Source: Cytophagales bacterium
GTDB taxonomy: Bacteria; Bacteroidota; Bacteroidia; Cytophagales; Cyclobacteriaceae
NCBI GenBank assembly: GCA_003500135.1
Contig: DNTA01000030.1
Location: 1-5,382 of the forward strand
Length of the DNA stretch: 5,382 bases
Direction of reading: 5' to 3'
Shown here: piece after piece, positions 1 through 5,382 of the stretch
Layout of the letters: each line of letters starts with the position of its first letter
How positions within the stretch are numbered: position 1 is the first letter of the stretch
Translations under genes and position numbers: made by a program
The notes under the pieces: model-generated
The model's input: the letters and a program-made list of their open reading frames with translations, nothing else
Database searches by the model: none
What the model was told of the DNA's origin: nothing

Positions 1-344
1 CCAACTAGGGTAACGACGATATTAGGATTTAAAGAACTGTTTTCCGGATTAGTGAATTTAGCTTCGTCATATACCCATCCGCCTTCGAATCCAGCATCAA
101 ACAAGCTATACTTCCAATCTCCAGTTTCTGGAGTGAAATCACCAGTACCACCGATGAATTCAATTGTAATAGTACCATCTTCAGCTTGATAACATCTTTC
201 ATCGGTAGCTACAATTGTTGCTTCGGATAAAACTTTATCAGGACAAGTCTGACCTAATACTGAAATATAATTTAAAAAAAATATGAAAAACGATATTACA
301 AACGCTTTTCCATTTATGTGAGAATGAAAATCCATAATTCTCAT
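1..344 (-). CDS. Exported protein with SprB-like repeat, C-terminal part outside window (partial)
   Basis: The frame opens at ATG 344 and stays open to the left edge, giving 114 residues with no stop; the rest of the gene lies outside. Residues 14-31 form a hydrophobic segment rich in Phe and Ile, ending near LGQ-TC, which reads as a Sec signal peptide. A second ATG at residue 4 is an alternative start. Residues about 43-82 have the outline of the SprB repeat of Bacteroidota surface adhesins: a Cys (C51), then DGTITIEF and GGTGDF, then W77-K-Y-S. In that family such units occur in tandem on large cell-surface proteins, often secreted by the type IX system; whether more copies follow cannot be seen. 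The gene starts 13 bases after the stop of the upstream exported-protein gene, so the two are probably co-transcribed. Coding is well supported by the signal peptide and repeat; the exact function is unknown. Confidence 0.75.
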   Translation of the reverse strand, partial: MRIMDFHSHINGKAFVISFFIFFLNYISVLGQTCPDKVLSEATIVATDERCYQAEDGTITIEFIGGTGDFTPETGDWKYSLFDAGFEGGWVYDEAKFTNPENSSLNPNIVVTLV

Positions 345-357
345 TTAAAAAATATAA

Positions 358-738
358 CTATTCAATATCTATACTTATAACGCTACAGTCTTTTCTTAAA
401 ATAATGAGCATAAAATTATGATCAATTAATTCAACAGGGATATTTTCAAAAATTATTTGAGTGTTCTTAAGTGAGACATTTATTTTCTTTTCTTCAAAAA
501 ATCCAGGATCCATTTTTTGAGGATTATATATCATACCCCCTATTTCGTTGTCTCTCAAGTGTAAGGATTCACGATTCAAACCGCTTATATCAGTATCAAC
601 TTCAATGACCAAATCAAATGTGGTTGGGGGTCTTTCCGAAATATTTGATGAAACTAGTCCTATATCACAATTTACTTGTGCATAAGATTCCAGATGTGAT
701 ACAATAATTGTAATCAAAAATAGTAGAGAATATTTCAT
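358..738 (-). CDS. Small exported hypothetical protein
   Basis: This gene encodes 126 residues from ATG 738. The frame extends five codons further to a GTG at 753, but the ATG places a lysine directly before the hydrophobic core, so I chose it. Residues 1-20 (MKYSLLFLIT... ending ESYA) are a classic signal peptide with likely cleavage before Q21. The mature protein is about 106 residues, has only two cysteines (C24 and C118) that could form a disulfide, and no membrane segment. Its end, around residues 95-124 (IIFENIP ... C118-S-V-I-S-I), resembles the last strands of SprB or Ig-like repeat units, where an 'F.nlp' turn is followed by a Cys-containing strand. That is an inference from pattern only. 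It is followed 13 bases later by the larger exported protein and probably shares its transcript. By hand count positions 361-720 are about 29% G+C, well below the metabolic genes to the right. I do not recognise a named family. Confidence 0.7.
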   Translation of the reverse strand: MKYSLLFLITIIVSHLESYAQVNCDIGLVSSNISERPPTTFDLVIEVDTDISGLNRESLHLRDNEIGGMIYNPQKMDPGFFEEKKINVSLKNTQIIFENIPVELIDHNFMLIILRKDCSVISIDIE

Positions 739-1009
739 AAACCCAAAAAACACTATTTATAAATCCCTTAAACTAAAAAATAGTAAACGCTTCAAATGCA
801 ATTTACAAAATAAAAATAGCGAATTATAAGTACTCTTTTAGCACTTTATGAAGATTATTTGTCTTTTTTATACCGGTGTCATATATTTTTTACTATACAA
901 ATCCGTACTAAAGGTTCAAATAACCCACCTATACTTCGCAACAATAATATTATTTAAAACTTTAAAATTCAATTATTTACATTACTTATTTTAAAGCTCC
1001 TGTTAAACC
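739..1009. other. AT-rich intergenic stretch without a gene
   Basis: No open frame of useful length with a recognisable protein is present on either strand. G+C by hand count is about 23-30% per 60-base line. The stretch must hold the promoter of the leftward exported-protein pair and the 3' end of the epimerase transcript. I see no clean TAnnTTTG box; the nearest minus-strand candidate is TAGTTTAA, 17 bases after a TTTG, which is weak. A 7-bp imperfect hairpin (828-846, loop of five, one wobble pair) lies about 165 bases past the epimerase stop, but has no adjacent T-run on the minus strand, so I do not call it a terminator. Confidence 0.6.
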
Positions 1010-1930
1010 TTAAAAGGAGAAGCGTTCTTTGAAATAGAGTAATTCATATTTTAAAGTCTCCTTATTTTGATAGTCGATGTATTTTCTTAGCAAACTATCT
1101 GCCTCCACTTTCATCTGCCGCAAGTCGAGGTGTTGGTTGATAAAAATAAATTCCAGTGTCGGGTAGATTTCCTTTATCACATCCACAATATCTAATATTT
1201 GTAAATTGCAATCGACCACATTGTATATTCCCGAAGGCACTTCCTTTTCCAGCATATCCATTAATACTTTCACCAATAAATTGACGTGTATAAATGCGCG
1301 GAATTGCTTCCCATTGCCATGAATGGAAATTTTGTTGGTGAAATTGGCATCAAACATAAAACGGTTGATCACCGCATCGAATCGCATGGAACTGCTATAC
1401 CCATATACATTCGCACATCTCAGTATGTAGGCATCCATTTTTTTCATCAAACGTCTTACATGATCTTCGCCACGGAGTTTTGAGATACCATAAAAAGTCT
1501 TTGGATTTGGGCTGCTTTCTTCGTTGACGTAATCATCAGAAGCGCCGTAGACCGATGTACTACTAGTATAAATGAATTTGGACACATTGCTCTCCTCAAC
1601 GGCCGAAACCAGTTCTGCCGTACCCCAATGATTGACCTGTTCATGAAAATGTGGATCAACGCTGGCAAATGGTGTGCTAACACGGGCTGCCAGATGATAA
1701 ACCACATCTACTTCTTTCAGCAATTTGCCCAATTTTCTCAGGTCCAGAATATCACCATTGATGAATGTAATATTTTCACGGTTTTCGATGAAGTGGCCCA
1801 AAAACAGATTGTAGTTTTGGCGACTCATGTTGTCATATATAATGACCTTATCTACATTTTTACTTTTATAAAGGTTTTTGGCGAGTACTGTACCAATATA
1901 ACCTGCACCACCGGTCAGTAGGATATTCAT
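1010..1930 (-). CDS. NAD-dependent epimerase/dehydratase (extended SDR family)
   Basis: This 306-residue protein has the normal length for extended short-chain dehydrogenases acting on nucleotide sugars. The Rossmann loop is GGAGYIG (residues 7-13). D33 after the second strand (IIYDN) favours NAD(H) over NADP(H). Further family marks are NGDILD (58-63), YHLAA (78-82) and N100. The catalytic set is S123/S124/T125 in YTSSTSVYG with Y147-x-x-x-K151. The substrate-side motif RCANVYG covers 171-177. The usual 'fihVdDla' motif reads FIHVNLL (213-219), so the conserved acidic position is lost, and the C-terminal third is divergent. The family oxidises and re-reduces or dehydrates UDP-, GDP- or dTDP-linked sugars in the cytoplasm, usually for cell-surface polysaccharide or glycan synthesis; the substrate cannot be read here. 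It starts 28 bases after cysH and probably shares its transcript. The ATG start sits just before the first Rossmann strand, and no strong ribosome binding site is visible. Confidence 0.9.
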   Translation of the reverse strand: MNILLTGGAGYIGTVLAKNLYKSKNVDKVIIYDNMSRQNYNLFLGHFIENRENITFINGDILDLRKLGKLLKEVDVVYHLAARVSTPFASVDPHFHEQVNHWGTAELVSAVEESNVSKFIYTSSTSVYGASDDYVNEESSPNPKTFYGISKLRGEDHVRRLMKKMDAYILRCANVYGYSSSMRFDAVINRFMFDANFTNKISIHGNGKQFRAFIHVNLLVKVLMDMLEKEVPSGIYNVVDCNLQILDIVDVIKEIYPTLEFIFINQHLDLRQMKVEADSLLRKYIDYQNKETLKYELLYFKERFSF

Positions 1931-1958
1931 AAAAATCGGTTCTTTTTACTCAAAAAAA

Positions 1959-2615
1959 TCATTTTTTCGCCAGGTCAGTGTGCAAACCACACTCCGTTTT
2001 ATTCATCCCGTACCAGCGAGCTTCCCTTTCCTGCATCTCAAGGTCCATTTTCCTGGTGCACGGTTCACAGCCGATACTCAGATAGCCTTTTTCTTCCAAA
2101 GGATGCGCTGGCAGATCGTACTTCTTCCGGTAATCAAATATCATTTTGGAGGTCCAATCCAACATGGGATGAAACCGGATAGTATCGAATGGTGCGGGTT
2201 GCTCCAGGATAAATGATTTTCTAACTGCACTCTGATCAGCCCTTACTCCGTTGATCCAAACATCATGCGACATTAAAACCTTTTCCATCGGTTGGGTTTT
2301 ATTGAGATAACAGCAATAATCCGGGTCAGAGGTGAACAACAGCTTACCTTCATCATCGCGTTGCATATTCTTTGGCGTTTCCGGCTTAAGGCCTCTTAAA
2401 TTTAACCCCAGACGGTCTACGATCTGGTCCCTGAACTCTATGGTTTCCGGAAAGTGATAGCCTGTATTGAGAAAATAAACAGGGATATGCCGGTTTATAC
2501 GGCTTATAATATGCAATAATGGGATACTGTGCGTTTGAAAAGACGAGCTGGTAAAAAGCCTCTTGCCCTCTTCTTCGTACTTTGTCAGCTTATTTTTTAT
2601 GCCCTCAAAATCCAA
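1959..2615 (-). CDS. cysH: Adenylylsulfate (APS) reductase, thioredoxin-type, [4Fe-4S]
   Basis: This is the cytoplasmic enzyme of assimilatory sulfate reduction that turns APS (or PAPS) into sulfite plus AMP (or PAP) with electrons from thioredoxin. Residues 23-30 (SSSFQTHS) form the nucleotide-binding loop. NTGYHFPET (50-58) and GVRADQSAVR (123-132) are typical of the PAPS-reductase family. C101-C102 together with C183-x-x-C186 are the four ligands of a [4Fe-4S] cluster. That set marks the bacterial APS-reductase branch and is absent from the E. coli PAPS enzyme. The catalytic cysteine is C209 in KTECGLH near the C terminus. At 218 residues it is slightly shorter at the N terminus than relatives of about 230-245. 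No ATG is available: the frame opens at 2675, the first in-frame Met is residue 84, and the best start is TTG at 2615. A promoter box lies just upstream. No cysD, cysN or sulfite reductase gene is in view. Confidence 0.95.
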   Translation of the reverse strand: MDFEGIKNKLTKYEEEGKRLFTSSSFQTHSIPLLHIISRINRHIPVYFLNTGYHFPETIEFRDQIVDRLGLNLRGLKPETPKNMQRDDEGKLLFTSDPDYCCYLNKTQPMEKVLMSHDVWINGVRADQSAVRKSFILEQPAPFDTIRFHPMLDWTSKMIFDYRKKYDLPAHPLEEKGYLSIGCEPCTRKMDLEMQEREARWYGMNKTECGLHTDLAKK

Positions 2616-2641
2616 ATCCCGGTTATTTTTGATGAATGGGG

Positions 2642-2649
2642 CAAATATA
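2642..2649 (-). promoter_or_regulatory. Bacteroidota-type -7 promoter box for cysH
   Basis: On the minus strand this reads TATATTTG, a full match to the TAnnTTTG consensus used by the Bacteroidota primary sigma factor. A partial -33 element (CATTGG) lies about 16 bases upstream, closer than the usual 19-21. Transcription would start near 2635-2637, leaving a leader of only about 20 bases before TTG 2615. The box also rules out translation starts upstream of about 2637 and suggests that cysH and the epimerase form a unit separate from the genes to the right. Confidence 0.6.
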
Positions 2650-2703
2650 GCAAAATTATGATCGCCAATGGGATATTATACCATAAAGGGTAAGCCCGCC
2701 CTA

Positions 2704-3318
2704 TTACAAACCGAGTATTAATTGATTGAGGTTCAACGATTGGAATTTTTTGATCTTATCCAGTGTTTCATCGCTATCATTTTCGGAAAGCCCTTCTTCA
2801 GGTTTGGCTGAGATTGACAATTCTTTTCCGGTAGTTTGATAAAAAAGTTTTTGCAACTCATGTAAGTAATCAAACTCCTGCACCATGCCATACTGATCCA
2901 GGAATTTAGTACGATAATCACTTAAAATAACATACACACCTGATTGTGTGTAAGTTTGATATTCCGATGACCCGGCCAAATAACTAAACCCGACGCGTTC
3001 GAGCCACTCATCATTAACAAAAATACTTTTGATCAAATCCGGATTTTTTCCAACCATGGAAATATCAATTTCGGTAAGCAACCGAACCTCTCCATCCACC
3101 AGAAAAAAATATCCTATGTATTGATTGGAAATCATCGCACACTGTAAGAAATAACAAATGGATTTTTGTTCTCTTTTATAACTAAAATTGTGCCAATCAG
3201 ATAAATTACCTAATACCCTCGCCAAAAGCACATAGGGCCAAATCTGACTCTTGATTTGGAAAAATATTCCCAAATTGGGAGTTATTCTTTCCGTTTTGAT
3301 GATTAACATGATATCCAT
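2704..3318 (-). CDS. Uncharacterised protein with a 'HELQ..TGKEL' domain; start uncertain
   Basis: The longest frame gives 204 residues from ATG 3318, overlapping the end of the oxidoreductase gene by 16 bases; a second ATG at 3309 overlaps by 7. No signal peptide or membrane helix is seen. Residues about 66-170 match, from memory, a family of short uncharacterised proteins common in Bacteroidota genomes and their phages. Those start with 'RiGN.v...G.v..v..I', continue with 'iPLTeeWLlkfGF', and end with 'vHeLQNlyfaLTGeEL'. Here the equivalents are YIGYFFLVDGEV (68-78), VNDEWLERVGF (101-111) and YLHELQKLFYQTTGKEL (151-167). Family members begin just before the first motif, which points to M62 (ATG 3135, product 143 residues) as an alternative start. 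Residues 1-61 have few acidic residues and no recognisable motif. Against this, 61 stop-free codons reaching exactly to the upstream gene are unlikely by chance in AT-rich DNA. An acidic linker and an extra tail (171-204) follow the domain. Function is unknown. Confidence 0.7.
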   Translation of the reverse strand: MDIMLIIKTERITPNLGIFFQIKSQIWPYVLLARVLGNLSDWHNFSYKREQKSICYFLQCAMISNQYIGYFFLVDGEVRLLTEIDISMVGKNPDLIKSIFVNDEWLERVGFSYLAGSSEYQTYTQSGVYVILSDYRTKFLDQYGMVQEFDYLHELQKLFYQTTGKELSISAKPEEGLSENDSDETLDKIKKFQSLNLNQLILGL

Positions 3319-4352
3319 GTTTGTGACTGTGCGCTTTCCCTGGCCTTTTCAATGATTTTTACAACTTTGACACCGCTGGAACTATCAGGTATGTCATGAT
3401 TTTCCTTTCCCGATAATATATCGGATACTCCTTTGTAAAAAGCTGTATAATCCCCTTTCTGAGTGGGGATTTGAATTTCACTTAACTTATCATTTTCCAT
3501 CAGGCACAACCTGCCCCATCTCGATTGGCTTTCTTGCCCAAAGTTGCTTTCCGAAGGTTTTATTCCCATCGCCAATTGTTTTTCCTGAGGGTCTTCGCCG
3601 TATTTTATCCATGATCCTTTTGTTCCAAATGCCATGATTTTGGGTGCGGCGCCAGCCATAATATAACCTGATTTTATTACAACACGCATTTTGCCATATT
3701 TTAGCGCCATCATCAAATAGTCATCTGCCTTACTTCCCGTTCGCTGTGCATCCAGATCGGCAAAAACCTGATCGGGCCAACCCAGTAAAAACAGGCATTG
3801 ATCTATGAGGTGACTCCCCAGGTTATACAGTATTTCTGCTCCGGTTGGCGCCTTTTCCCTCCAATGTCCTTTTTTTATCTGAGGCCTGTACCTAAAATAG
3901 GTTAAGTCCAGCAGGCTAAGCTCACCCAATTTATTTTCTTCGGTCAGTTTTTTTAGTGTTAAAAAGTCGGAGTCCCATCTTCTGTTGTGGAAAACGAAAA
4001 CTTTTTTCTGCAATTTTTCTGCCCATCTGTGCAGCGATTCAGCTTGAGCAGTGGTTACGGTAAAAGGCTTTTCAACTACCACATGCTTGCCGGCACGAAG
4101 GGCAGCCATAGCCATATCGTAATGATATCCATCGGGCGTATTGACAATTATAAGGTCGATAGAGCGATCTTTCATCATATCATCGAAGCTTGTAAAAACC
4201 CTGATGCCGGGGTAAACTTCCTTGCTCCCTTTTGGCGATCTTTCAAATATTCCATAAAGATTTAAGGATTCTTCATGATGGATCAAAGGGGCGTGAAACA
4301 CACGGCCTGACATTCCGAATGAGGCCAATCCCACATTTATTTTACTATTCAT
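3303..4352 (-). CDS. Gfo/Idh/MocA-family oxidoreductase, YdgJ/IolW-like
   Basis: This 349-residue NAD(P)-dependent sugar or polyol dehydrogenase has normal family length. The Rossmann loop is GLASFGMSGRVFHAP (8-22), whose 'FHAP' ending is typical of the E. coli YdgJ and B. subtilis IolW (YvaA) branch. The catalytic E94-K95-P96 is intact within HVVVEKPF. The branch motif VFHNRRWDSDFLTLK (120-134) is also complete. Active-site residues H181 and D184 lie in NLGSHLIDQ, and YGEDPQE (251-257) is a further match to YdgJ. IolW interconverts scyllo-inositol and scyllo-inosose with NADP(H); whether this protein uses that substrate cannot be told from sequence. I chose ATG 4352 over a TTG at 4361 because it directly precedes the first strand (KINVGLA). 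No strong ribosome binding site is visible. The gene diverges from the outer-membrane protein gene to its right and is overlapped at its end by the uncharacterised gene, suggesting co-transcription with it. Confidence 0.95.
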   Translation of the reverse strand: MNSKINVGLASFGMSGRVFHAPLIHHEESLNLYGIFERSPKGSKEVYPGIRVFTSFDDMMKDRSIDLIIVNTPDGYHYDMAMAALRAGKHVVVEKPFTVTTAQAESLHRWAEKLQKKVFVFHNRRWDSDFLTLKKLTEENKLGELSLLDLTYFRYRPQIKKGHWREKAPTGAEILYNLGSHLIDQCLFLLGWPDQVFADLDAQRTGSKADDYLMMALKYGKMRVVIKSGYIMAGAAPKIMAFGTKGSWIKYGEDPQEKQLAMGIKPSESNFGQESQSRWGRLCLMENDKLSEIQIPTQKGDYTAFYKGVSDILSGKENHDIPDSSSGVKVVKIIEKARESAQSQTWISC

Positions 4353-4379
4353 TTGATGCAAAACCTTAATTTTTCTTAT

Positions 4380-4410
4380 TTAAACTAAATTTAATTGTGA
4401 ATATTCCAAA
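4380..4410 (-). promoter_or_regulatory. Possible promoter of the Gfo/Idh/MocA gene
   Basis: On the minus strand a TTTG (4410..4407) is followed 19 bases later by TAGTTTAA (4387..4380), which matches TAnnTTTG at four of its six fixed positions. The spacing fits the Bacteroidota -33/-7 arrangement and would give a leader of about 20-25 bases before ATG 4352. The region is AT-rich, so a chance match is quite possible. Confidence 0.25.
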
Positions 4411-4427
4411 AGCAATTGAACATTTAC

Positions 4428-4435
4428 TAAATTTG
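4428..4435 (+). promoter_or_regulatory. Bacteroidota-type -7 promoter box for the DUF6089 gene
   Basis: The sequence is TAAATTTG, a full match to TAnnTTTG, 46 bases before ATG 4482 in the divergent intergenic region. No good TTTG is found 19-21 bases upstream; the nearest TTG (4416-4418) is too close. Transcription would start near 4440-4443. Confidence 0.5.
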
Positions 4436-4481
4436 TCCTTAGATTTGACCTTAGTATTGCATCCTAAATACGCGCCTATTT

Positions 4482-5363
4482 ATGAAGTGTCGTTACTCAA
4501 TTCTTTTATTCTTCGCCTTATTATTTGTGGCCGATCAGGTATTTGCACAGGGATATTATAATATTAGAAGAGCCCGAAACCTCGTTGTGACAGGTGGTAC
4601 AGGTCTTGCATTTTATTTTGGCGATTTAGCTGATCCGGGTGATATTAGCAATATAACCCCAAATTTCACTGTGGGTGCAAGGTATAATGTTACGAATAGA
4701 ATTGCAGTTGGCACGGATCTTACCTGGTTCATGTTGCGTGGAGCTGATTCCAAATCCGAAACGAAACAGATCAGGAACCTTTCATTCCGATCCCATAATT
4801 TTGAATTAAATCTCATTGGTCAGGTGACATTATTTGAAGAAGGCGAACGATTTTACCTGAGGCCCCTGGTAAATCCGTACATATATGCCGGTATTGGTGT
4901 GGTGCAATTCAACCCTACCGCAGAATTGGACGGGGAAAGATATTATTTACCTGATTTCAAAACTGAACAGGTAAATTACAGTACAATTGCACTCTGTATT
5001 CCTGCCGGGATTGGGCTGAAATTTAGATTAAATCCTTTCTTTAATATTTCTGTGGATGGAGGTTTCAGATGGGTGCAATCGGATTATCTCGATGATGTAA
5101 GTAGTGGTATTTATCCAGAACATGCCTCCTTTGAAGACCCTATTGCAAGAAGATTGTCTGATAGGAGCGGGGAAACTGGATTGAATCCTTCATTATCGGA
5201 AAAAGGTTCAATGGTGAGGGGTAATCCCGATAAAAACGACGCTTATTTCATTTTTAATGCGAAACTGGAGTATTATATCGGGACTGGAGCCATATTTGGC
5301 AGTCAAAACCGCTACAAAGGCAAGATGCGTAGAAAAAAATATCGTGGCGGCAAACGGCGTTAA
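4482..5363 (+). CDS. DUF6089-family outer-membrane beta-barrel protein
   Basis: The product has 293 residues. Residues 1-22 are a signal peptide (hydrophobic core 7-17, cleavage likely after VFA22). The mature part shows alternating amphipathic strands typical of an outer-membrane barrel: LVVTGGTGLAFYFGDLA (34-50), FTVGARYNV and IAVGTDLTWFMLRG (62-87). More follow at 105-118, 134-143 and 170-200. The 'YFGDL' start and FRWVQSDYLDDVS (195-207) are hallmarks of the DUF6089 group, which is widespread in Bacteroidota and has no established function. The last strand is about 254-266 (AYFIFNAKLEYYI). After it, residues 277-293 form a strongly basic tail with 11 Lys or Arg in 17 positions, unusual behind a barrel whose final strand normally closes the protein. 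ATG 4482 is chosen because it begins the signal peptide; there is no Shine-Dalgarno sequence. In relatives this gene is often near uppS and bamA, from memory. Confidence 0.88.
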   Translation: MKCRYSILLFFALLFVADQVFAQGYYNIRRARNLVVTGGTGLAFYFGDLADPGDISNITPNFTVGARYNVTNRIAVGTDLTWFMLRGADSKSETKQIRNLSFRSHNFELNLIGQVTLFEEGERFYLRPLVNPYIYAGIGVVQFNPTAELDGERYYLPDFKTEQVNYSTIALCIPAGIGLKFRLNPFFNISVDGGFRWVQSDYLDDVSSGIYPEHASFEDPIARRLSDRSGETGLNPSLSEKGSMVRGNPDKNDAYFIFNAKLEYYIGTGAIFGSQNRYKGKMRRKKYRGGKRR

Positions 5364-5370
5364 TTAGCAG

Positions 5371-5382
5371 ATGTACAATATT
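5371..5382 (+). CDS. Possible start of a downstream gene (partial)
   Basis: Seven bases after the DUF6089 stop an ATG opens a frame (M-Y-N-I) that runs off the window after four codons. The position suits a co-transcribed next gene, and isoprenyl transferase (uppS) or bamA would be expected from related genomes. Four codons cannot prove a gene. Confidence 0.3.

Noticed and set aside
828..846. Hairpin AAGTGCT/AGTACTT with five-base loop as terminator of the epimerase transcript
   Set aside because: It has only seven pairs, one a wobble, is AT-rich, and lacks an adjoining T-run; it lies about 165 bases past the stop codon.
989..1015. TTTTAA ... TTAAAA inverted repeat at the epimerase stop as a terminator
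   Set aside because: The stem is purely A/T with a 15-base loop and no following T-run on the minus strand; in DNA this AT-rich it is expected by chance.
1628..1921. 97-codon plus-strand open frame inside the epimerase gene
   Set aside because: It is antisense to a well-supported SDR gene, and its translation (rich in Ile, Phe, Cys and Gln) has no recognisable motif; it is a shadow frame. The same applies to the open frames at 1286-1483, 1456-1707, 1980-2216, 2733-2921, 3987-4265 and 4613-4816.
1952..1967. Near-palindrome AAAAAAT-G-ATTTTTT at the cysH stop as a terminator between cysH and the epimerase
   Set aside because: There is no G/C pair in the arms and a loop of one base is not possible; the start of the next gene 28 bases away argues for read-through.
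2691..2703. GGGCTTACCC hairpin after the uncharacterised gene as a terminator
   Set aside because: The stem is three to four pairs with no proper T-run, too weak to call.
4353..4481. Riboswitch or operator in the divergent intergenic region
   Set aside because: No conserved aptamer pieces or extended inverted repeats are visible in these 129 bases; only the promoter-like boxes stand out.

Overview
The window looks like ordinary chromosome from a member of the Bacteroidota, probably Cytophagales-like. The evidence is a DUF6089-type outer-membrane protein, a secreted protein with a SprB-like repeat, the near absence of Shine-Dalgarno sequences, and promoter boxes of the Bacteroidota type (TAnnTTTG) ahead of two genes. 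I see no RNA gene, CRISPR array, insertion sequence, transposase or recombinase.

Region 1 (1-1009, minus strand, AT-rich) holds two adjacent genes for exported proteins. One is a small protein of unknown function (738..358). Thirteen bases further on is the start of a larger protein that runs off the left edge and shows one SprB-like repeat. The 271 bases upstream of the pair hold no gene.

Region 2 (1010-4352, minus strand) holds four genes in two likely transcription units. The first is a YdgJ/IolW-type Gfo/Idh/MocA oxidoreductase, overlapped at its end by an uncharacterised gene. The C-terminal two thirds of that gene's product resembles a family of short proteins common in Bacteroidota and their phages. 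After a short gap with its own good promoter box comes cysH, an adenylylsulfate reductase with the [4Fe-4S] cysteine set. Downstream, 28 bases away, is an NAD-dependent sugar-nucleotide epimerase/dehydratase. cysH lacks an ATG start and probably begins at TTG. No other sulfate-assimilation gene is in view, so the pairing with the epimerase may only reflect shared transcription.

Region 3 (4353-5382, plus strand) begins with a 129-base divergent intergenic stretch carrying a promoter box for the rightward gene. That gene encodes a DUF6089-family outer-membrane beta-barrel protein with a very basic C-terminal tail. Seven bases after its stop another reading frame may start and leave the window.

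I found no convincing new multi-gene system. The points most worth checking are the overlapping uncharacterised gene and its uncertain start, the ATG-less cysH with a very short leader, the compositional break near 1010 with its pair of secreted proteins, and the basic tail of the outer-membrane protein.
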